A stretch of 64,000 bases of DNA from Bufo bufo (lineage: Eukaryota > Chordata > Amphibia > Anura > Bufonidae): the NCBI RefSeq assembly GCF_905171765.1, contig NC_053390.1:331482294-331546293 (forward strand). Direction: 5' to 3'. The position numbers were made by a program, and so were the translations under genes. Shown here in pieces: positions 55,855 to 64,000 of this stretch (positions are counted from its first letter, which is position 1; each line of letters starts with the position of its first letter). The notes under the pieces were generated by a model. It made no database searches, was not told the origin of the DNA, and was given only the letters and a program-made list of their open reading frames with translations.

Positions 55855-57520
55855 GCATTTTAAAATGTGCCCCCTCACAGTAGATATGCCAAAATATGTG
55901 CCCCCTCACAGTAGATATTCCAAAATATGTGCCCCCCTCACAGTTGATATGCCAATATATGTGCCCCCTCACAGTAGATATGCAAAGATATGTGCCCCCT
56001 CACAGTAGATATGCCAATATATGTGCCCCCTCACAGTAGATATGCAAAGATATGTGCCCCCTCACAGTACATATGCCAAGATGTGTGCCCCCTTCACAGT
56101 AGATATGTACCCTCTTACGGTGGATATGCTAAGATATGTGCCCCCTCACAGTACATATGCTAAAATGTGTGCCCCCTTCACAGTAGATATGTACCCTCTT
56201 ATGGTGGATATGCCAAGATATGTGCCCAGTGCTCCCTTCACAGTGGTTATGCCCAGATGTGCCCCCTTCACAGGAAGTGAAAAAAAAAAAAACTCCTCGC
56301 CTCAGTCACCTGGCTCCTCCCATGAGCTGCGCTCCCCATCAGCAGCAGCAGGATACTGTGACACATCTTGCTGCTGTGTAGGAGGAGCAGAGGCTGATTC
56401 CCAGCCTGCCCTGCTCCTCCTCCTACACAGATCAGCAGGACCATGTGTGTGGACATTGTGCTGCTGCTGTCGAGCGCTGGCAACTTAATGGTGGAGCAAA
56501 TAGTTCCCTGCTTCAGTGGCGTGACTATGGTGTTTGGCACCCGGGGCGGGTCCTTTTTCTCCCCCCCCCCCCCCCCAATACTTTAAAAAAAATTGTACTC
56601 CCTCACAGTAGTATTGCCCTCATTGTACAACCTTCACAGTAGTTTTGTACAGATGTGTGCCCCCTCACAGTAGTTATGCCCACATTGTGCCCTCTTACAG
56701 TAGTTATGCCCTCTCTGTGCCCCTTTCACAGTTTAATGCCCTCTCTGTGCCCCCTTCACAGTAATAATCCCCATTGTGCCCCCTTCACAGTAATAATCCC
56801 CATTGTGCCCCCTTCATAGTAATAATCCCCATTGTGCCCCCTTCATAGTAATAATCCCCATTGTGCCCCCTTCATAGTAATAATCCCCATTGTGCCCCCT
56901 TCACAGTAATAATCCCCATTGTGCCCCCTTCATAGTAATAATCCCCATTGTGCCCCTTCATAGTAATAATCCCCATTGTGCCCCCTTCATAGTAGAAATC
57001 CCCACTGTGCCCCCTTCACAATAATAATGCCCACTGTGCCCCCTTCATTGTAGTAATGCTCTCTGGCTCTGTGTCCCCTCCATAGTAGAAATGCCCATTG
57101 TGCCCCCTTCACATTAGTAATGCCCTTTGTGCCCCCTCCAGAGTAGTAATGCCATCTGAGCCCCCTCCATAGTAATAAAGACCTCTGTGCCCCCTCCATA
57201 ATGATAAAGACCTCTGTGCCCCCTCCATAGTAATAAAGACCTCTGTGCCCCCACCACAGTAACAGTCATCTCTGCCCCCTCCATAGTAATAAAGACCTCT
57301 GTGCCCCCTCCATAGTAATAAAGACCTCTGTGCCCCCTCCATAGTAATAGTCCTCTGTGCCCCCTCCATAGTAATAAAGTCCTCTTTGCCCTCTCCATAG
57401 TAACAAAGACCTCTGTGCCCCCTCCATAGTAATAAAGACCTCTGTGCCCCCTCCATAGTAATAAAGTCCTCTGTGCCCCCTCCATAGTAATAAAGTCCTC
57501 TTTGACCCTTCTGTATTAAA
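55855..57520. repeat. compound minisatellite, GTGCCCCCTCACAGTAG family
   Basis: Three zones of one repeat type. At 55855-56270 units of 31-33 bp (GTGCCCCCTCACAGTAGATA); at 56600-57060 units of about 28 bp (CCCCATTGTGCCCCCTTCAT); at 57120-57510 units of 29 bp (GACCTCTGTGCCCCCTCCAT). An interlude at 56280-56600 is GC-rich with no repeat. Long minus-strand frames (EGAQRSLLLWRGHRG) exist because 29-bp units permute through three open frames. Confidence 0.8.
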
Positions 57521-57904
57521 AACAAAAAAACACAGTAACTACTCACCTTGTCCCGTTCCTGAAGCTCACATACCTCTCTTCCCTGCAGGCACAGTTCGCT
57601 CTGCAGCACTGTGTGGGCGGAGCTTATGCAGATAACCGGGTTGCAGGCTCCACCCACACAGGCTGGCAGCGTGATCCGTGGCTTCAGGCTGAATGATGGA
57701 GCAGGGAGAAGTCTTCCAGCTTCACCATTCAGAGCACGGCTGGCCTGAAGAAGGGGAGGAGCGTGGGGAGCTGAGCGGTGAGTAACAGGACCCAGCTCCC
57801 AAAAAAAATGTTAATAGCAGCACTACGAAAAAATGAAACCTTTCTTGTGGTGGTGCCAGCCGTGTTGGGAGCCAGTCTGAAGATCCCCCTTGGATGCGTC
57901 GTAT

Positions 57905-58090
57905 ATGAAAAAACCGCAGCACTCGCTTGTCTTCAATTATGCAGGATTTATTCACCAACAAAAATGTGACGTTTCGACCGTCATGGTCTTTCTTGAGAAA
58001 GACCATGACGGTCGAAACGTCGCATTTTTGTTGGTGAATAAATCCTGCATAATTGAAGACAAGTGAGTGCTGCGGTTTTTTCATATATGA
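57905..58090. repeat. near-perfect hairpin, arms about 90 bp
   Basis: Centred at 57998: TTCGACCGTCATGGTCTTTC on the left is repeated as GAAAGACCATGACGGTCGAA on the right. Outward pairing continues through TGCAGGATTTATTCACCAAC and CATATATGAA/TTCATATATG. The loop is only a few bases. It is probably a miniature foldback element. Confidence 0.8.
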
Positions 58091-58680
58091 AGGAGCCAGC
58101 TCCCTGCGCTCCAGCAATGAGTGCTTCCACCTGTATTGATGGAAGCGCTCATTGCTTCTGGCCTCTGGCAGCTGTGCTGTGGTCCCCCGCAGGAGCTGTG
58201 GGCCCCGGGTATGCTGGGTGCTGACACCGGCCTTGAATACAGACATAGCCCCCCCCCCCCCCCCATCTTATGTTTGTCAACAGTCACTTTATGGGTGGAT
58301 CGGTGGCAAGAACCTTCTGGAAACACCTGTAGCAAGCACACATGGTGGCCCAAGTCACATTAGTCATAATGAACATATCGCTTAAAGGGAACTTGTGAAA
58401 CAATCTACAGGTAGCATGTTATAAGGCAGGAGGAACTGAACAGATTGATATATAGTTTTGTGGTAAACGTTTTAGTAAAACTTGTAATTTATACATTTAT
58501 ATCCCTACTCTTTCTGGGCTTTAAAGTCCAGGAGACAGTCCTATCAGCTATCTCTGTATACACAGTCATAGAGGACAGGCTGTCAATCACTGATAGGACC
58601 GCCGCCTGGACTTCAAAGCCCAGAATGAGCAGGAAAATAAATGAATACATTACAAGTTATTCTGAATCTTTTCCCAAATA

Positions 58681-60294
58681 CAGTCAGGTCCATAAATATT
58701 GGGACATCGACACAATTCTAGCATTTTTGGCTCTATACACCACCACAATGGATTTGTAATGAAATGAACAAGATGTTCTTTAACTGCAGACTGTCAGCTT
58801 TAATTTGAGGGTATTTACATTAAAATCAGGTGAACAGTGTAGGAATTACAACAGTTTGCATATGTGCCTCCCACTTGTTAGGGGACCAAAAGTAATGGGA
58901 CAGAATAATAATCATAAATCAAACTTTCACTTTTTAATACTTGGTTACAAATCCTTTGCAGTCAATTATAGCCTGAAGTCTGGAACACATAGACATCACC
59001 AGACGCTGAGTTTCATCCCTGGTGATGCTCTGCCAGGCCTCTACTGCAACTGTCTTCAGTTCCTGCTTGTTCTTGGGGCATTTTCCCTTCAGTTTTGTCT
59101 TCAGCAAGTGAAATGCATGCTCAATCGGATTCAGGTCAGGTGATTGACTTGGCCATTGCATAACATTCCACTTCTTTCCCTTAAAAAACTCTTTGGTTGC
59201 TTTTGCAGTATGCTTTGGGTCATTGTCCATCTGCACTGTGAAGCGTCTAATGAGTTCTGAAGCATTTGGCTGAATATGAGCAGATAATATTGCCCAAAAC
59301 ACTTCAAATTCATCCTGCTGCTTTTGTCAGCAGTCACATCATCAATAAATACAAGAGAACCAGTTCCATTGGCAGCCATACATGCCCACGCCGTGACTCT
59401 ACCACCACCATGCTTCACTGATGAGATGGTATGCTTAGGATCATGAGCAGTTCCTTTCCTTCTCCATACTCTTCTCTTCCCATCACTCTGGTACAAGTTG
59501 ATCTTGGTCTCATCTGTCCATAGGATGTTGTTCCAGAACTGTGAAGGCTTTTTTTTAGATGTCGTTTGGCAAACTCTAATCTGGCCTTCCTGTTTTTGAG
59601 GCTCACCAATGGTTTACATCTTGTGGTGAACCCTCTGTATTCACTCCGGTGAAGTCTTCTCTTGATTGTTGACTTTGACCCACATACACCTACCTCCTGG
59701 AGAGTGTTCTTGATCTGGCCAACTGTTGTGAAGGGAGTTCGGTCATCCACCACTGTTGTTTTCCGGGTCTTTTGGTGTTGCTAAGCTCACCGGTGTGTTC
59801 CTTCTTTTTAAGAATGTTCCAAACAGTTGTTTTGGCCACGCCTAATGTTTTTGCTATCTCTCTGATGGGCTTGTTTTGTTTTTTTCAGCCTAATGATGGC
59901 TTGCTTCACTGATAGTGACAGCTTTTGGGATCTCATCTTGAGAATTGACAGCAACAGATTCCTAATGCAAATAGCAGACTTGACATGAACTCTGGACCTT
60001 TTATCTGCTCATTGTAATTGGGATAATGAGGGAATAACACACACCTGGCCATGGAACAGCCGAGAAGCCAATTGTCCCATTACTTTTGGTCCCTTAACAA
60101 GTGGGAGGCACATATGCAAACTGTTGTAATTCCTACACCGTTCACCTGATTTGGATGTAAATACCCTCAAATTAAAGCTGACAGTCTGCAGTTAAAGCAC
60201 ATTTTGTTCGTTTCATTTCAAATCCATTGTGGTGGTGTATAGAGCCAAAAATGTTAGAATTGTGTCAATGTCCCAATATTTATGGACCTGACTA
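58681..60294 (-). mobile_element. Tc1-like element, full length (1.6 kb), mutated
   Basis: It starts CAGTCAGGTCCATAAATATT after TA (58679-58680) and ends in the complement CCAATATTTATGGACCTGAC near 60294. The inverted repeats run about 220 bp and include GTAGGAATTACAACAGTTTG/CAAACTGTTGTAATTCCTAC. The transposase is on the minus strand between them. Length and ends fit an intact-size Tc1 element of a family common in fish and frogs. Confidence 0.87.
58934..59950 (-). pseudogene. Tc1 transposase, all domains, several frameshifts
   Basis: Starting near 59940 (MRSQKLSLSVKQAIIRLKK, first HTH), then VDDRTPFTTVGQIKNTLQEV and STIKRRLHRSEYRG (second HTH, 59750-59640), WTDET-like text near 59520 (first catalytic Asp), KHGGGRVTAWACMAANGTG (59420), FTVQMDNDPKHTAKATKEFF (second Asp, about 59230), WPSQSPDLNPIEHAFHLLK (catalytic Glu, about 59110) and the C-terminus at 58934. 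The reading frame changes near 59780, 59500 and 59290. The catalytic motifs survive but the gene cannot be translated whole. Confidence 0.85.
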
Positions 60295-60377
60295 ACTATA
60301 TATCAGTCTGCTCATCTCCTCCTGCTCTATAACATGCTGCCTGCAGCTCACACCATGTTCAGTCTGACAGGTTCTCT

Positions 60378-60697
60378 AAAGGACTGCTCTGAGATTTGAA
60401 TACTGATGACCTGTCCTCAGGATAGGTCATCAGTATCTGATCGGTGGGGGTCCAACGATAATCGGTCACGTGGCCTAGACACAGCTCAGCCTCACAGAAG
60501 TGAATGGGGCTGAGCACGTTACAGAGCACAGCCGCTGTACAACATATGGCGCTGAGAAGACCACTGCACTCACAGGAGCGCCGTTGCCTTCTCCAACAGC
60601 TCATGGGCGGGGGTCCTGAGAGGGTGTCCGACCCACACTGATCAGATACTGATGATCTATCCAGAGGTCATCAGTATCAAAGTCTTGGAAAACCCTT
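60378..60697. mobile_element. palindromic MITE, GATGACCTRTCCTCAGGATAG family
   Basis: Left GAATACTGATGACCTGTCCT and right GATCTATCCAGAGGTCATCA are inverted copies, as are GATCGGTGGGGGTCCAACG and CCACACTGATCAGATACTG. The right end is GGAAAACCCTTTTA. It abuts the previous MITE with no spacer. The tandem array at 53141 derives from the same family. Confidence 0.6.
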
Positions 60698-60900
60698 TTA
60701 AATCTAAAGTAATAAAAATGAATGACTGTGATGTTTATTAAGGGTATCATGAATACATATTTTTAATAAACTAGCATAATGAATTAATTAAAAAAACATT
60801 AAATCATTGGGGGAGGGTGAACATGGAAATAGAGGGGGCAATTGCAATTAAAAAGAGACTACCCCTAAAAACACAGCCTTAAACGTTCAGGGCAGTATAA

Positions 60901-60992
60901 GGCCCCTTTGACACGACCGTGACGGATTAAGTCCGGATGCGTTCAATGAAAAATGTGCGATTTCGTAGAATACTCGCTGGTGTGAAAGGGCC
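60901..60992. mobile_element. 92-bp MITE, TAA target duplication
   Basis: The ends are GGCCCCTTTGACACGACCGT and CTGGTGTGAAAGGGCC; TAA flanks both (60898-60900, 60993-60995). It is the smallest MITE in the window and lies about 480 bp upstream of the RASEF-like start codon. The stretch 60698-60897 is AT-rich with nothing recognised. Confidence 0.7.
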
Positions 60993-61314
60993 TAACCCTT
61001 CAGCCAGAGCAATATGACAGTGACTGAGCCCCCATGTGCCCCCCAAGTGATTGCTACAGGGGGCCCTTGTCATGGAGGCATATGATGCAGGCACTTTATG
61101 AGTGGAAGTTGTTTAGGGGGTCATCTGAAGCAGTCGCTTTCTGGGGGTATCTAGGGCAAGCATACTGTATATTGAGGCATGAGTGGCAGGCAGTAGCAGG
61201 GGGTAGGGTTTTTTGCTAAGCATTAGGGGAGGGCACACAATATATACATGTAGCTGCTCGGGGCAGTAGAGGTAAATACACCCAGCTGTTAGGGCGGTAA
61301 CGCAACGTCTACAG

Positions 61315-61477
61315 TCCAGCCCGCTCAGACACTGGCATGCAGCGGCTGTGAGGTGAGGACACCTGACCGAGGAGGCGGGCGGCCGGGCACCGGGCCAGAC
61401 TGGCACAGGGAGGAGTGCATCCCCGTATAAGTGAGCGTCAGTCCGCGGCTGCTGAGTTTCGGACCCCTCAGCTCTGG
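61315..61477 (+). promoter_or_regulatory. GC-rich promoter/5' UTR of the RASEF-like gene
   Basis: GC and CpG content rises sharply from about 61315, unlike the AT-rich flanks. A GC-box-like GGAGGCGGGC lies at 61371-61380, followed by GGCCGGGCACCGGGCC. No TATA box is seen. This is the picture of a CpG-island promoter; the transcription start cannot be placed from sequence alone. Confidence 0.55.
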
Positions 61478-61851
61478 ATGGAAGAGAAGGGAGACTTGTC
61501 CAGGCTCCGCACCCTCTTCCTCTCCTTTGATGCCAAGCGCTCTGGGCGCCTGGGGAGGGAGGACTTCTCGTCGCTGTGTGCCGAGCTCCGGGTGACCCCG
61601 TCCCAGGTGGAGAACATCTTCAGGCGCCTGGACAGGGACAGGGACGGCTCCATTACCTTTGAGGATTTTGTCATGGGTTTCCGAGGGACTCAGGGTTTCC
61701 AGATGCCACAAGGGAACCAGGATCTGTCCACCGTGGAGCCAAAAAAGAGCCACCGGATCTCTGAAAGTGAAGTCCTGGAAGAAGAGAACTTCAGCCCAGC
61801 CTGGAAGGACTTCCAACTCCGGCTGGGGGAAGAGTCCAACTACATCCCAAG
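61478..61851 (+). CDS. rasef: RASEF (Rab45)-like protein, coding exon 1
   Basis: RASEF is a large atypical Rab GTPase with N-terminal EF-hands, a coiled coil and a C-terminal Rab domain, linked to membrane trafficking. Only the EF-hand exon is here. It starts at ATG 61478 (MEEKGDLSRLRTLFLSFDA), the position matching the human start as I remember it. Two EF-hand loops follow: DAKRSGRLGRED (residues about 18-29) and DRDRDGSITFED (about 52-63). The second has the usual D/N/D/G spacing; the first has Lys at loop position 3 and may bind Ca2+ weakly. The exon ends …WKDFQLRLGEESNYIPR with donor CCAAG|GTCAGT, phase 2, a block also present in RASEF. The frame is open upstream to a non-ATG codon at 61415. 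The remaining exons lie beyond the window. Confidence 0.8.
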
Positions 61852-64000
61852 GTCAGTGCCAGCCTGCCAGGCAGTCCCACCTAGCACCTAACCCTTCTCT
61901 TCTTCTGGAGACACCCATTAAGACATCTGTTCCACTGGCACAGGTTGTCACCTAGCTTTCCCGGACTCCTGATAGACAAATATCCCTCTTTATACAGTAA
62001 TCCTCCGGTGGGGAAGGGAAATTTAGATAAGATCAGACCTAACCCCTGTGAGAATGTATATCCTGGTGATTATCTCCCTTCCATACCAGACCAGTATGAC
62101 CAGTCATTGCAGAAAATACACTGGAAATGATGAAAATGTAGCCACTTTCATGGGATTGGGGATTTGTTGCAAATGTGGGATTTTTGCTGTGATCAGAGCA
62201 ATTTTCCATTGGAACGTTTGCCAATCCTGTGGCAGATTTCTTGCAGAAATGTCTGTATCGTAACGAATGCATTTTAAATGCCCTTAAAGGGTTAAATCGA
62301 CAGCATTGGAGGAGAGTCGCTCCCTGGCAAAGCTGGCATGCAGGTGACTTGCTAACCTGCCCACTCAGGGCACCTGCAGAGCCATGCCCTTGTTTCACCC
62401 ATCCACTGTCCAAGCCCCTGGAACCTGTCTACACTGCATGTTAAAAGAGTGTCCATCTTAGCAGATTGGCCGAGAAGGGTCACATGACCTGCCATATGGA
62501 ACCAGTAGTAGTATCTATTAGCTTGTTATTACCAGGAAACCTCGATGCCTCTTTTCAGATTTTTAGGGTACTTTCACACTTGCGTTATTCTTTTCCGGTA
62601 TAGCGTTCCGTCCTAGGGGCTCAATACCGGAAAAGAACTGATCAGTTTTATTCTAATGCATTCTGAATGGAGAGCAATCCGTTCAGGATGCATCAGGATG
62701 TCTTCACTTCAGTCACTCTTATGGTATTTGGCCGGAGAAAATACAGCAGCATGCTGCGGTATTATCTCTGTCCAAAATTCCAGAACACTTGCCGGAATGC
62801 CAGATCCGGAATTATATTCCATTGAAACGCATTAATGCCGGATCCAGCACCAAGTGTTCTGGCAAAACGGATCCAGCTTTCCGATCTGCGCATGCGCATA
62901 CCTTTAAAAATGCCAAAAAATAAATAAATACCGGATCCGTTTTTCCGGATGACACCGGAGAGACGGATCCGGCGTTTAAATGCATTTGTTAGATGGATCC
63001 GTCTACAAATGGTATCCGTTTGCATACAGATTTCCAGATCTGGCAGGCAGTTCCGGCGACGGAACTGCCTGCCGGATCTTCACAACGCAAGTGTGAAAGT
63101 ATTTTTAGACAGATCGACCTGTGGATCTCCAGCTATTGACCTGCATTATACCACGGGGCAGAAGTTCTCCAATCCAGAAGGACATGATAGGAGTTGCAGA
63201 TCCTTCCGTTGGACACATTGCACACACGTCACCAGCTCCCAGGGTGTTTGTGCAGGCACTTGCATGACTGAGCACTGATCTCAATACAGAGCTACCACAG
63301 TAGTAGTAAGGTCAGTTCTTCATGGAAGAGTTCACATCTACCCCATCTACAGAGGTCCTTCAGGAAGAGCCTCTAATGTGCTCTGCTTTCCAGTTCTCTG
63401 AAGCCAGTGACCAGTCCCCAACGGCTTCGTCTGGGCAGATGTTTGCCTGTTAATTGGTGTTGGTGAGATGGCCGTCTGTCCATATACACTTTAGACTTGT
63501 TGGTTAGCATGAGGGTCACTCAGTGGATTACCGAAGGTCTGCAATGTGGGCAAACAATTCCTTCCTGTTCAGAATTTTGTCTGTTTTTCCACAGTGTGTT
63601 GCTGAAACGAAAAAAGCTAGTTTTTCATGGTGTGAAAAAGCACCGGGGGAATTTATCACGTCCTGCACTCCAGAATTCTCGCTTCAAAATGATGCATACT
63701 TTGCAACTTTTTGGGCTTATTTATGACATTGTGCATTTTTACACCTCTCAGTCCACTTTGAAAGATGGATGGGAAAGTGGACGTGGTTAGTCTGTCCAGC
63801 TGATTTGAAGAGGTTCTCTGACCATTTAACTTAATTATTAGTTCATAATAACCTGTGGAGGTAAGCTCTTGTACCTCGTACCTACCCACCCTTACTCCCC
63901 CAATCCCAACTGGATACGTCTTCTTTTTCTGTTCAGCTGCATTAAAGTCAATACAGCGGAACAGGAAGAGAAGTGGCCACATCCAGTCAGGACCAGGGCA
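61852..64000 (+). other. first intron of the RASEF-like gene (partial)
   Basis: It starts GTCAGT. It holds one MITE (62566-63104). A short repeat resembling that at 18590 lies at 63640-63760 (CTGCACTCCAGAATTCTCGC). I could not find a second RASEF exon; the open frames on either strand show no EF-hand, coiled-coil or Rab motif. Confidence 0.6.
62566..63104. mobile_element. MITE, GGGTACTTTCACAC family, TTA target duplication
   Basis: The left end is GGGTACTTTCACACTTGCG and the right end CGCAAGTGTGAAAGTATTT; TTA flanks both (62563-62565, 63105-63107). The interior has TTTTCCGGTATAGCGTTCCG and GGCAGTTCCGGCGACGGAAC. It is close to the copies at 43263 and 43807. Confidence 0.75.

Larger units (their letters stand above)
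58386..60378. mobile_element. TTAA MITE (AAAGGGAACTTGTGAAAC family) split by a Tc1 element
   Basis: TTAA at 58382-58385 precedes AGGGAACTTGTGAAAC; the right end is TCTGACAGGTTCTCTAAAG, a decayed complement. The left half has TTTCTGGGCTTTAAAGTCCAG pairing with GGACTTCAAAGCCCAGAA; GCATGTTATAAGGCAGGAGG pairs across the insertion with CTCCTGCTCTATAACATGC at 60320. The Tc1 element at 58681-60294 sits in between. Confidence 0.7.

Noticed and set aside
57109..57657. 182-codon minus frame rich in EGAQRSLLLWRGHRGLYYYGG
   Set aside because: A 29-bp tandem unit without stops cycles through all frames; the protein pattern is the repeat period.
61415..61477. N-terminal extension of the RASEF-like frame from 61415
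   Set aside because: The codon at 61415 is GTG, not ATG; the first ATG in frame is 61478 and fits the start of the family.
63280..63480. Possible second exon of the RASEF-like gene after CTGCTTTCCAG (63382-63392)
   Set aside because: The downstream frames show nothing like the RASEF sequence that follows the EF-hands, and phase 2 entry meets stops early.

Overview
The window looks like vertebrate, most probably anuran amphibian, nuclear DNA. Spliced genes have GT..AG introns of up to about 22.6 kb. Almost everything between exons is DNA-transposon material: piggyBac-like, hAT, Tc1/mariner, Harbinger-like and many palindromic MITEs ending in GGCTACTTTCACAC, GGGTCCATTCACAC or AAAGGGAACCTGTCACC, repeat types I associate with frog genomes. 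Only about 1.3 kb is host coding sequence. There are no prokaryotic operons, phage or CRISPR.

Host genes. (1) The 3' half of a leucine-rich-repeat gene on the + strand: seven exons at 15738-15892, 18364-18441, 41029-41218, 45446-45573, 45912-46028, 50945-51055 and 54659-54785. All six junctions keep frame and join into 301 residues of cysteine-containing RNI-type LRRs, as in F-box/LRR proteins. The 5' exons lie left of the window. A poly(A) signal is at 54838. (2) Coding exon 1 of a RASEF (Rab45)-like gene, + strand, 61478-61851, with two EF-hands and a GC-rich promoter; the rest lies to the right.

Mobile DNA. A family of TTAA-flanked piggyBac-like elements occurs three times: element 1 (7136-12279), element 2 (21250-27274, reversed, with a nearly intact transposase pseudogene) and element 3 (34733-39634). 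Elements 1 and 3 lack transposase and carry two kinds of array instead. One is a tandem array built round a small inverted-repeat unit. The other is an alternating head-to-head/tail-to-tail array of about 385-bp half-units, which element 2 also has. All three share an ordered set of three subterminal hairpins whose stems differ in sequence but stay paired.

Nesting can be read to the base in places. Element 1 sits inside the ORF of a minus-strand hAT element (about 4170-14281), and removing it restores the frame across the site. Element 2 and a 198-bp MITE lie back to back on a shared TTAA inside a larger TTAA palindrome (19337-27306). A Tc1 element (58681-60294) splits a TTAA MITE, and a hAT-like MITE (47496-48678) splits a CR1-like LINE.

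Layout: 1-4165 end fragments and a 41-bp minisatellite; 4170-14281 hAT with element 1; 14.4-19.3 kb MITEs, first two LRR exons, Ty3/gypsy remnant; 19.3-27.3 kb nested TTAA complex; 27.8-34.4 kb minisatellites, a 350-bp tandem repeat with a Harbinger-like insertion, a Tc1 element; 34.7-39.6 kb element 3; 40-54.8 kb remaining LRR exons with MITEs, LINEs, a foldback and a 132-bp tandem array; 55-61 kb intergenic repeats; 61.3-64 kb RASEF exon 1 and intron start.
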